Source: a virus
Virus record (IMG/VR): IMGVR_UViG_3300030098_002835
Location: 1-49,645 of that record
Strand: one strand, 5' to 3'
Length of the DNA: 49,645 nt
In this document: positions 32,358 to 44,000 of the stretch, one piece after another
Layout: every line of letters begins with the position of its first letter
Position numbering within the stretch: the stretch's first letter is position 1
Position numbers and translations under genes: made by a program
Notes under the pieces: generated by a model
The model's input: the letters and a program-made list of their open reading frames with translations, nothing else
Told to the model about the DNA's origin: nothing
Database searches by the model: none

Positions 32358-32765
32358 ATGGCAAAATATCAAATAAGGTTTCAAAACCAAATAAAAAATG
32401 ATTCTTTACAAGTAAACGATTATGTTTACGCGGTAAGTACTGGAGCAACCACTGTTAGCGCTACTGATTTAGTAGGTAGAGTATCAGAAATTAGAAACGC
32501 TAATTTTATTGTCGATACAGAGAAGCTTGTGGATGATTCAAGCGGTTTAAATCCTACAGAAGATGGTTATATAGAAACAAAACAAACTATTGGAGGCGCA
32601 ACAAAAACACCTTCAACTGGTGATTTTATAATGTTTAGAAAGGATAATAGAGTAAATAATTGTAGTTTAAAAGGTTATTACGCAGAGGTTACGCTTACAA
32701 ATACAGGTACAGATAAAAAAGAGTTGTTTAGCTTAGGCTCTGAAATAACTGAAAGTAGTAAATAA
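32358..32765 (+). CDS. Small conserved structural protein (135 aa)
   Basis: A 135-residue protein, MAKYQIRFQNQIKNDSLQVN to a C-terminal LKGYYAEVTLTNTGTDKKEL and SLGSEITESSK. I recognise the FxKD..VN..SLKGYYAxV..xN....KxELFSxGSE..xSSK ending from small structural proteins in marine phages of many types. It is likely a tail or capsid accessory protein. No enzyme motif is seen. Confidence 0.75.
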   Translation: MAKYQIRFQNQIKNDSLQVNDYVYAVSTGATTVSATDLVGRVSEIRNANFIVDTEKLVDDSSGLNPTEDGYIETKQTIGGATKTPSTGDFIMFRKDNRVNNCSLKGYYAEVTLTNTGTDKKELFSLGSEITESSK

Positions 32766-32806
32766 ATAACAAAAACTGTAACTATAGATACATAAAATGA
32801 AATAAT

Positions 32807-33676
32807 ATGGCAGAAAATAAAAAAGATAGTCCTTTACACCTTCCTCAAGCGGTAATTGGAAAAATGGCATTAGCAGGCGTCGCTGGATTTTTACTTGGTA
32901 GAGGTAGAAAAAAAAGTAATAGTTTGCAAGCGCAACTTGCTGAAGCGCAAAGAAAGTTTGAAGAAAGATTAGATGCTTATGAAAAGTCAGAATTTAAACC
33001 TTTAGACGAAGACGCTTTAAAGCAAGAAAATGTAATGGAAGAGTTAGAAGTTGATACGCAAGCTCAAGACTACGCTAGAGAGCAGTTTCAACAACAACAA
33101 GCTAATATTATGGCTGGAATGAGAGGTGTAGCTGGTGGTAGTGGTATCGCTGGTTTAGCGCAAGCGTTAAGTAATCAAGCTAAGCAACAAGCTAGAGAAA
33201 CTCAAATTTCTATATCAGAACAATTGAGAACTAATAGAGCTATGGAAAGACAAGAGGCTGCTAGATTAAAATCACAAGAAAGAGCCGTTACGTTAGCTAA
33301 CATGCAAGGCGCTAATCAATTTGAAATAGATAAAATGACAACATTAATTGGCGTTGCTGGAGAACAAGTTAAAGGTGCTAGACAGGCCATAGCTGATAAA
33401 TTAGCTTACAAAGGACAAGTTGCTGGGGCAGTTGGAAACGTTGTTGGCTCTGTAATAGGTTTATCTGATAGAAAACTTAAAAAGAATATAAACTTAATTG
33501 GTAAATCACCAAGTGGTTTAAATATATACAGCTTTGAATATATAGATGCTAAATATGGACAAGGTCTGTTCCAAGGTGTTATGTCTGATGAAATACCACA
33601 AGAGGCAGTTATTTTTAACGGAAAGCATGATATGGTAGATTATAGCAAAATAGACGTAGACTTCAAACAAATATAA
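32807..33676 (+). CDS. Helical virion protein with C-terminal peptidase S74 chaperone
   Basis: Residues 17-30 (KMALAGVAGFLLGRG) form a short hydrophobic segment, followed by a Gln/Ala-rich helical region (about 45-190). From Ser220 the sequence reads GLSDRKLKKNINLIGKSPSG, then NIYSFEYIDAKYGQGLFQGV and MSDEIPQEAV, the signature of the intramolecular chaperone (peptidase S74) that trimerises tail spikes and then cleaves itself off at the Ser of SDR with a nearby Lys. Here it sits on a helical, not a spike-like, protein. It probably assists folding of a virion or ejection protein. A neighbouring ORF follows 1 base later. Confidence 0.83.
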   Translation: MAENKKDSPLHLPQAVIGKMALAGVAGFLLGRGRKKSNSLQAQLAEAQRKFEERLDAYEKSEFKPLDEDALKQENVMEELEVDTQAQDYAREQFQQQQANIMAGMRGVAGGSGIAGLAQALSNQAKQQARETQISISEQLRTNRAMERQEAARLKSQERAVTLANMQGANQFEIDKMTTLIGVAGEQVKGARQAIADKLAYKGQVAGAVGNVVGSVIGLSDRKLKKNINLIGKSPSGLNIYSFEYIDAKYGQGLFQGVMSDEIPQEAVIFNGKHDMVDYSKIDVDFKQI

Positions 33677-33677
33677 T

Positions 33678-35000
33678 ATGGCGAATCAAACAATAATAAA
33701 CGCAGCTAGAGCGGCGTACACACCGGCTAAAAAAGATATATCTGGTTACTTAACTGGCCTTACATCTATAGCGCAAGGTTTAGTACAGCGTAAACAGTCT
33801 GGTATAGATAGAACTGGTGAGTTAAATAAAGCATACTCTGTTTTTGATACTACTGGTATGGACGATGCTTTAGTTAAAGAAATAACTAATCTTAGACAAA
33901 TGGGGTTAGAAGCATCTAAACAAATGCAAATGTCACTTCCTTTTACAAAACAGTATAAAGAAGCAAAAAATATTTATGACGCTTCTTTATCTTCTGCAGA
34001 AGTATTAAAAAAAGACGTAGAAGTTTACAATGAGTTTAAAAACAAAATATTAGATGATTTTACAGCAGAAGTTGGTGGTAAAACTGTTCTTAGTAATATA
34101 TCAGAATCTATGTCTCCTGAAATCCAAATGTACTTGTTAAATGTTATAGAAGGTAATTATACGCAAGATTTTAATAGAGATGGGGTTATATCAGAAGAAG
34201 AAAAAAATATAAAGTGGTTTAAATTTAAAAACGGTAGGTTAAATATACTATCAATGGATGGTGCTTCATATATGCCAATAACTAATTTTGAAAACACAAA
34301 GTTTACTACAGCTGACGCCGGAGAAGATTTATCTAATTTATTGTATAGCTTTACAAAGAAATCTGCATCTGACGACCCTACGACAGATGAATTAAACGCT
34401 TTAATAAATAACAACAATGTACCGCGATTAAAATCAGAACTTAAAAAAGATCAAAACGCTAGAAACTCTTTATTTTTTGATTATGAGTTTAATACTGAAA
34501 ACGGCATGATGAATTTTATAGATTATTATTTTAGCAATACTTCTTATAGAGAAAATATGACAGCTGGAAAAACAGCAACAGCTACTTCTCCTGGGGATAA
34601 AAAAAGTATAATAGAGTTACAAAAGAAATTAGAAAAACTAGGTTATGATTTAGGTGAAACAGGTGTTGATGGTGTATATGGTCCTATTACAAAACAAAAA
34701 CATCAAGAGTTTTTAAATAGTCAAAACGTGGGATCAGACGTAAAAATAGATAAAACTAGTAAAATAGCTAATTTTATAAAAAATAATCCAGAAATTGGTG
34801 AATATAATTTTGATAAAGATGGTGTAACTTTAGTAGAAATGCTTAGCGAATATGAAGAAATTAAAGAAACTTTATCTCCTGAGGTGCAAAAACAATTTAA
34901 ATTTCTTTTAGCTCAAGCTATAATAGAAAATGATAGTGATATAAATGATGACTTTATAGAATTTTCAAAAGAAGTTATGATCTTTTCTTATAAAAAATAA
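33678..35000 (+). CDS. Virion protein with EF-hand and peptidoglycan-binding domain
   Basis: The 440-residue protein begins MANQTIINAARAAYTPAKKD and is mainly helical over the first 150 residues. An EF-hand-type loop DFNRDGVISEEE stands at 164-175 (calcium ligands Asp164, Asn166, Asp168, Glu175). At ~311-346, ELQKKLEKLGYDLGETGVDG and VYGPITKQKHQEFL match the PG_binding_1 fold that holds cell-wall enzymes on peptidoglycan. No hydrolase site is seen. It probably helps the tail or injected proteins cross the wall. Its neighbours are the S74 protein and the giant virion protein, consistent with an ejection module. Confidence 0.82.
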   Translation: MANQTIINAARAAYTPAKKDISGYLTGLTSIAQGLVQRKQSGIDRTGELNKAYSVFDTTGMDDALVKEITNLRQMGLEASKQMQMSLPFTKQYKEAKNIYDASLSSAEVLKKDVEVYNEFKNKILDDFTAEVGGKTVLSNISESMSPEIQMYLLNVIEGNYTQDFNRDGVISEEEKNIKWFKFKNGRLNILSMDGASYMPITNFENTKFTTADAGEDLSNLLYSFTKKSASDDPTTDELNALINNNNVPRLKSELKKDQNARNSLFFDYEFNTENGMMNFIDYYFSNTSYRENMTAGKTATATSPGDKKSIIELQKKLEKLGYDLGETGVDGVYGPITKQKHQEFLNSQNVGSDVKIDKTSKIANFIKNNPEIGEYNFDKDGVTLVEMLSEYEEIKETLSPEVQKQFKFLLAQAIIENDSDINDDFIEFSKEVMIFSYKK

Positions 35001-35011
35001 AATAGAATAAT

Positions 35012-38000
35012 ATGATTATTACAGACGGTCCTGAAAAAGCTAATTTTGCAACGGTAGAAGAAGAAAATGAATTTAGAAGGTTTGTTATAGAAACAAACCC
35101 AAAGTTTGCTGAGTTATTAGATTTAGACTCAAAAAATACAAGTATAAAAAGAAAAGTAAAACAAGTTGATGGACAGTATATACCTGTATTAAACAATCCT
35201 ACTATTCAAAAAGCCTGGCAAGAACTTGGTGATTCTTATTTAGATTTTCAAGAACAAAGAGGAGATTTTTTAACAAAAGAAAAAGAATATAAAAGAATCA
35301 CAGATATTTCAACCAGTTGGGATCCAGATATTTTTACATTAACAAAAGACGTAAGTTTTACCGATATACCAACTAATAAGCGTGATATATACGATAAGTT
35401 TCTTGGTATTTCCTCTGATGGCGAAGCAATTGCTTTTGGAAACGTGCGTGATCAAAATAATCCTAGCGCTATTAACCCAATTACAGGTCATGCTATTTAT
35501 ATGGACACTTGGGATTTTATTGATATATATAATGAAATATGGAAAGGTGGAAAAATATCATCAGAAAACACTTCAGAGGCCGATTTAGGCCAATTATTTA
35601 CTCAAGAATATGTTAATTATTTAGGAGACGATCCAGACGCAAACTGGGATAACTATCTTGTTTTTAGGTATAACTTTAAAGAATTAATGTCAAAAGGTAG
35701 GTTTGCTCAGATTATAAAAGCGTCAGGTCAAGAATTTGATTTAAGCGATTATTTTACCATATCAGATCCTAAAGATTACAATCTTAGCGGTATGAATAAG
35801 GTTAAAATTAAAAGAAAGCTTGATGGAGCTACTTTAGAATTTTATATTAATGGCAAACAAAATAGAAAAAAGAGTGGGTTTAACAATAACTGGAAAAAAA
35901 GTGACTTTCCCACTACAGATCAAATTAATAGAGCTGTATTTTTGTTTGTTAATGGTTTTAGTGAAAACGCTATAAATAATAATCGAGGATCTAACGATAA
36001 CCACGGTGGACAGTTTACGTTTATAGATTTCACACCAGATCCTTATCACAAAACTTTTACAGATGACGCTTGGGAACAAAATCCTTATAAAAGATTATAT
36101 AACACTTATGATGACAACGGTAGAAGAATAAAAACCGAGCGACAACTAGTTAATTTTTTATATGGTGATGAAAAGTATAAAATCCAAATAGTTGATTTAG
36201 AAAAATACACTCATAGCTCTACACAAGAATCACTGGTAACTTCAAATAACACACCTATAGATGTAAATAATTGGGAAAATATAAAACAACAAAATATAAA
36301 TTTACATCAACACAACCCTCTTTTTTCAATAATACAAAAACCAAAATTAAACGAAACGTATTTCGATGAAAATAACGAGATGCAAATTAAACTACATCCT
36401 AGCAACGAAGGTTTTAAGTATCAAAGATTTATTGAAAACGCTTATTGGAGTGAAGATAAAAATGCGTGGGTATGGAGTACGGGTGTTCCGTTTTCAACTA
36501 TTAATGATGAAGGTCGTACTGTAATCATAGAGCCAAAGGAGTTTTTAATATCTAACCTTGATCTTAAAGGTGAACAGTACAACGTAGGAGGTGGGACTGG
36601 TGAAGGTTTGTCAAGAGTAAGTTACCCTGGTGTTTTAATAGAAGGTGAGTTACAGTGGGCTAGTGATTTTCCAAAGTTAAAAAAAATAAACGAGACTTTT
36701 GGGGGTGGTAGATTAGATTATTTTCTTGGTACCGGAGGTAATTACTACGACTCTTATGTGCCTATAAAAAATTTTTTTAGTTTAAGTGAAGACGAGGCTG
36801 CAAAACAACTAGCCGCAATATTACCAAATGCTTATTCTGTTAATGATTTTGTACCAGAAGGAGGTATGTATAATAAACATGGTAATCTTTTTTTTAGTAT
36901 TGATTGGAAAAAAGATCTTGAAGATAAAATTATCATAACATATCCTGTTGAAGACGAAAACGGTAATCAAGAATTTTATCAACACACTTTGTATCTTTCT
37001 ATCGCTGAAGGCGGTGGATCTACAGGAGGCTCAGACCCTGTAATGGCTGAGTTAATGAATAGATCTAGAAAAAACTTAGTTGACTTTATCGAGTGGGCAA
37101 CACCTCAATTAAAAAGAATACATGAGACTTACAATAATATACATCAAGACGATCACAATAAAAACTTAGAGTATCTTGAAAAAAATGTACAAGAAAACTA
37201 CACGTTAAGTTATAAAGAAAAAGAAAATATATATCAAAAAGTATTTGAGATATATAACGAAAATAGAAATTATGCGTTTGTAGAAGAACAAAATGTTGAT
37301 TTTGACGTGCATTTTGATGCTAATTTATTAAAAAATACAGATTACGAAGATCTTTATGACGAAGCTAAGCAGTTTGCAAATTATATAGGTTATATATCTG
37401 GTTACTCAGATCCAACTAAAAATCCAAGTTATCAAAGTATACTTAATATAAAAGCAAAAGACTTAGTAACAGCTAAGCTTAGTAGTGAAAAATTAGAACT
37501 TAAATTTAAGAAAAAGGGTAGGGATATAGCTAATTCGCAGTCGTTGTCAAATTTAACAGTAGCGGCGAGAAATTACATAACTGGAGTAGAGAAAGAGGTT
37601 TTAGGGCATCAATTAAAAGTTCAAACTAAATACGAAGAAATAGCTAATCACTCCAACATGGAGTTAATAAAAAACTTTGAAAAAGTTTATAATCAAGAGA
37701 AAGGTGGTAATATAAAATTTGCACCAAGTACAAATTACGCAAAGCACGAATACAAGGTACCTGATAATAGATTTTCTTTTATGTATACGTATGGAGGCAC
37801 ATCTTATGACACGAGAACTATAACTTATTTAGACGAAGTAGAAATTGAAATAGCAAATGGTGAAAAATTAAAAATAGATAGAAACGCATATAACAATGTT
37901 GTTTCTGCTTATGAATGGTTAGAAAAAAGCCAAAAAGAAGTACAAGATCTTCAAGAGCAAACAATGCAAGACATTTTTAAGATTTTTCAAGATTCGGATT

Positions 38001-41000
38001 ATGATCGTATGGATGATTTTTGGAATATAGCTAGCCTTAATTATAGTGCTTGGGAGAAATGGTGGACTAAAATAGGTTATGGAAGTGCTGAAGTTTTTAT
38101 GAACCTCATGTACGGAGGTCACACTATGAGTAAAGCTCTAGTGGGTATGGAAGCTGATCCTATAGTAAAAGACTTAATGTTTGATTTTAAAGAAGAACAG
38201 CAAAAAACTTATAATCGATTTTACAAATCAGATCATCTACTTGGGGTACCAATTAGTGCCAATCCTTTTGAAAAAGAATTTTGGACTTCATCGACGTTAG
38301 AATTTGTAGGTGACGTAGTTACAGAACAGGCACCACTATTCGCAATGTATATGTCTCCTTTTGGTATATTCACAGGTGGTGTACACGCTTTTGGAGCGGG
38401 GCAGTTTGAAATGGATATGATAGAAAAAAACACTGGTAAAAAGTTTGGTTTTATGGAAAGAACTCTTACTGCTGGTGGCTATGCTACTGCTGAGATTGCT
38501 TTTGGCTATCTTCCTACTAAACTTATCGCTCCTAAGTGGTTAGGAGGTTGGGGTGGATCAACATATGTCACTAATAGGCTTTTACCTAAAAGATTTCGTT
38601 TTGTACATAATAACAAAAACATAATAAAAAACAATCCTAAGCTTAGTGGAATGTTTAACATGTCTACTAAGGAGTATGTAAAAAGTAGATTAGGTATGTT
38701 TATAGCTTCACCTTTTCTTGAAGGATACGGTGAGGGTGTTACTCAAATAACTCAAAATTGGTTTTTAGGTAGAGATCCACTTGAAGGTGTAGACAAAGCA
38801 ATAGATGCTGGTTTTATTTTAGGAGGTGGTTTAGGTAGTTTAACCTTTGGTGGTGGTATTATTTTAAACAAGTTTTCAGATCGATCAAATCTTAAATTGT
38901 ATCAAGATAAAATGGTGGAAAACGATCAAATAATACAACAAATAAATAATTTAAAATTAAAAATAAAGTTAATACAAAAAAGATATGAGCTTAATAATGT
39001 AGAACCTAGTTTTAACCTAAAAAAATCAATGGATAAAGCAAATCAAGATATAATTGGTTTGAAAGAAATATCTAATGATTTAAAAAGCGACATGCGTGAT
39101 ATAATTGAAAGTGAAGAAAAAAAGGTTTTAAAGTTAGGTAATAATTTTTTAGATCAATTTAAAAATACTTTTAATGAGTTACAAAGAATAAAATTAGAAG
39201 CACAAAATATACTTGATAACAAATCAATATCAAACGAAACAAAAACTATAAAACTAGAGCAGTTAAAAGTAAAATTTGATCAAAACCAAGCTGTTTTAAA
39301 TATAATGAGAACTCCAAAGGTTTTTGGTAACAGGTGGAGGGCTTTTGAAAAGAGCCAAATAAAAGAAGACGTAGAAAGAAGAGAAGAAATAATGGGTCAG
39401 GTTACTACAGAGTTAATAGAAGGTGGTAATGCCAATCCAACAGATAAACAAATAAACGAAGCTGCTGAAGTTGAGTATTATTTTCAAGAAATAATAAAAG
39501 ACACTAAAAACAAAAAAAGAACAAAGTTAGCAAAAGACTTTAATACTTTTGAAGAAGTAGAGGACGCTATTAAAGCTTACGATAACTTATTAGCTCAAGG
39601 GCAAATTACACAAGATCAATACAACGATTTAGTACAAAATGCTTTTAATGGCACTGATTTAGGCGCTACAATTACCTTAAAAGATGGTACAACTTACGCA
39701 TATCAAATAGTTAGAAACGCTGCAAAAGCAGGTAGGACTAAAACAAAAGTACACGAAATAGGACATCAAATTGCTATAGAGGCCTTTGGTAACAATTCAC
39801 AAGTAGAGGCACAAGTAGCAGAACAGCTTTTAAATTTTGTTGATAATCAAAACCCTGCATTAGGAGTTTTGTTAAAAACTAGAATAGAAAGAAATGCTGA
39901 CGGTAGTATGAAAATAAACGAGGTTATACCTAACTTTCTTGAACTAGTTGCTGAAGGCAAAATAGATTTTGACAAAAGAGAAAATAGAGGTTTAGGTTTC
40001 TTGATAGGAGATTTATTTGGTAAAGGTGTTTCTAATGCTACTAATACTGATTTTGATTTTGATTTTGAAGGAGAGCAAGATGCTATAAATTTCTTTATTG
40101 GTCTAGGTAAAAAAATAAGTAAAGATAAATTTACCTTAAAAGATATGGCCGCTGTAAAAAGAAATATTTTATCTACATCAGCTTTAAAAGGACAAACAAG
40201 TAAATTTAAAAAGCAAATACAGCACTCTAAAGACGTTGCTAAAACAAACTTAAATAGCTATGCTTTAGATGAGGACGGTAAGTTTAACGAAGAACTATAT
40301 AAACCAAACTCACCTGTTATAGCTAATGAACTACCTGGTATGATAAGGGCTCAAATAAACAATTATTTCAACAAGAGACCAGCTTTACAAGTAACTGAAG
40401 ATGGTAAACAAGAAATGGAAGCCGATGTAATGTTTAGATTATATAACGTGTCTAAAACAGGTAAAAGTGATGTTAATAGCTTTGATGGTAGAGGTGATTT
40501 ATATGGTTATTTAAACGGTAGAATTAGATACAGAATGTTAGATCATTTTAAAAGTCCTAGCTCTGTTGTTACTAATTTTTCTCAAAAAGATATAAATGAA
40601 CTACAAGAAGGGCTTTTAGAAGACACACAGCCAGATGTACAACCTTCAGTTTCAAAACAAAAAGTTAGAACTTTAAAAGATTTAAGTGATTTAGACTTAA
40701 ATAATATAAGCGAAATAAAAGCTGAAATACAAGCTGAAGTTGAAGCTTTAATAGAAAGCAACCCTGATAATTTACAAGCAGAGCTAGACAAAATTATTAA
40801 AAAAGAATTTAGAAAGATTATAATAAAAGACATGGGTAAAATTTCCCAAAAGAAAGGTCAACTTATTATAAGCGATGAGTATTCAATGTTTTTTGCTGAA
40901 AACTATAAAGACATAGTAGATGCTTTATCTGTAGATGTAATTAAAAACAACTATAATAACTTGTTTGAAATAACAGAGGTTAGTAAAGAAGATGTTAAAA

Positions 41001-44000
41001 AGATAGATGAAGAAACTGGTAAAAAAACTTATTATAGAAAAGGTATATTTAATATAAAAGGTAACAAAGCTATATTTACTAATTACTTTATACAAGGAGG
41101 TTACACGACGTTAAAAGACAGACAAAGCGCTTTAGCTACTTTAATAGCTGAATCTATATCAAAAGAAGCTGTAGATAATTATATACTTGAAAACTCTAAT
41201 AACGAAAACGCTGTTATAGACGCTAAGATACGTAAAATATCTGAAAGTTTAGATAAAAATAAAAATGAATTTAAAACTTTTGATAACATACAGTATAGTA
41301 AGTACAATAGAGAAATAGAAGCCCAACAGTTTTTAAGCGTTTTACGTAAAGAAATACAATTAGAAGTTAATAGAAAAAAGAAAAATGGAAAACCATTTCA
41401 TCAAGATAAAGGTAGAGCTGCAGAGCAAGCTATAAACAATATACTGCAAAGATACGAAGACACTATGCCTGGCTTTATTGTTGTAGTTAAAAAAGCTACT
41501 GAAAAAGATAATATGGCTGATCTTTCTATAGGTTTTAAAATAGATGAAGATGCAGGTTTAGAAGAATTTCAATTAGTTAACATAGAGATTAAGTTAGATG
41601 CCCAAAAAATAAAATTGACTTCTAAATCAATTACTGAATATGACTTTACAAATGATTTTGTTTCTGTTAAAAATGATAATTTAGAAAGTATAAATTACAC
41701 AGATGCATTTCAAGGTTCTAAAAAAGTATTTAAACAGTTTTATGAAAAAGCAAACGAGTTAATTGAAGATATTAACAACGGGAGATTTTTAGATAAAGAT
41801 GGTAAAGTAGTAAAAGCTAAAATAACTATACCTTTAATGAGAACTTCTAAAGACTTTATGCCACAAATAGTTTATGATAAACTAAAAGAAGGTGGTTATG
41901 TTAAAGCTATACTCGAGACTAATAACAAAGTATTAAATGAAGACCATGTTATAGAACATCATGCAAATAAAAAACACCCGGCTTCATATATAGAGCTTAT
42001 AGGTAATGGTTTGTTTTCTTTAGGGCCAGATATGTTTTTTAATGGTAAAGTACCTCCGTTAGAAATGCAAGTTGAAGGCGTTTTTACGGTTAGTAAAAAT
42101 AGCGAGCAACCGTCTAGAGCTAAAGCTACAAAAGGTATTAAATTAAGAAAAAAAGAATATGGATTAGATATGGTAACTGCTAAACCTAGATTTGTTTCTA
42201 GACCAATTGAAGGTTCTGTAGGTTTTTCAAATTATTCTTTAGCGGACCAACGATCTATGACAGATCTAAGTAACATGCATACTAAACCTTTTGTTACTAT
42301 AAATAAATCTACTAAATCTAATTTAACAATATCGCAAGCTCTTTTAAAAGCAAGACCTGTTATAAATTATAGTAAAGAATCTAGAGGTATGTCTGCTTTT
42401 GATTTTGACGAAACACTTATAATAGAAGGAGAGAACTTTATCGAAGCCAAAAACCCAGAAACAGGTGAAATAGTAAAAATAAGTTCTGGAAGATGGCCTT
42501 TAGATGGTCCTTCTTATGCTAACTTAGGATATACTTTTGATTTTAAAGACTTTGTAAACGTTAGAGGTGGTATTGACGGTCCTTTATTAACTAAGTTAAG
42601 AAATAGAATAAAAAAGTACGGCGCTGAAAATAATTATATATTAACAGCTAGACCGCCAGAAAGCGCTACAGCAATACACGGGTGGTTAAAAACAAAAGAT
42701 ATTGATTTACCATTAAAAAATATAACTGGTTTAGGTAATAGTACTGGAGAAGCTAAAGCTATATGGATAGCTGGTAAGTACGCAGAAGGTTATAACGATA
42801 TTTATTTTGTTGACGATGCTCTACCTAATGTTAAGGCTGTTGCTGATATTATAGATCAATTAGACATTAAAGGTAAATCTGTTCAAGCTAAAATACAATT
42901 TAGCAAAGACATGAGTAAGGAGTTTAACAAAATAATACAACAAACAACTGGTGTTCCAGCTGCTGTAAAATTTTCTGACGTTCAGGCTAAATTAAGAGGT
43001 AAAGGTTTTAAGTTTAACGGTATAATACCTTCTTCAGCGCAAGACTTTGCTGGTTTGTTATATAACTTAATAGGTAAGGGTAAGCAAGGTGAAAAACAGT
43101 TTGACATTTTAAAAAAGGCATTAATAGATCCTTTTGCTAGAGGTATAGATGAGTTAAACACAGTTAGACAAAAAGCAGCTGAAGATTATAGTAATATACT
43201 CAAAGAACTTCCAGAAGTAAAATCAGACTTAAACAGACTGTTAAAAAAGTTTAAAGATATTGATATACCAAAAAGTATTAATGAGTTTACTGTGGATCAA
43301 GCTGTTAGAGTTTATTTGTGGAATAAAGCAGGTTTTGAAATACCTGGTCTGTCAATAAGAGACCAAAGAGCGTTGTCTAAATTTGTAAAATCACAAGATG
43401 ATTTAGTTTATTTTGCCGATGTTATAGGTAAAATTTCAAAAAGACAAGATGGTTATGCTGCTCCAAGTGAGTATTGGCTAACAGAAAATATAGCTTATGA
43501 TTTAATGAGTGATGGTGCTATTGGAGATATGAGAGCTGATTTTTTAGCTGATTGGATAGAAAATAAAAATGAAATATTTTCAAGTGATAATTTAAATAAA
43601 TTACTAGCTATATATGGAGCTAAATATGTAGAAGCATTAAAAGATATTTTATATAGAATGGAAACTGGTAGGCAAAGACCTACTGGTAATAACAGGTTAA
43701 CTAACGAGTTTATGAATTGGACTAATGGTGCTATTGGTTCAATCATGTTCTTTAATATACGTTCCGCTGTGTTACAAACTATATCAGCTGTTAACTACAT
43801 TAACTGGAGTGATAATAATCCTTTATTAGCAGCTAAAGCTTTTGCTAACCAACCTCAGTATTGGAAAGATTTTGTAATGATATTTAATTCTGATTTTCTA
43901 AAACAAAGAAGAGCTGGTAATAAAAGAGGTATTAACGAGCAAGAATTATCACAAGCTGTTGCTGGTAAGGGTGCTTACGAACAATCAAAAGCTGCTATTA

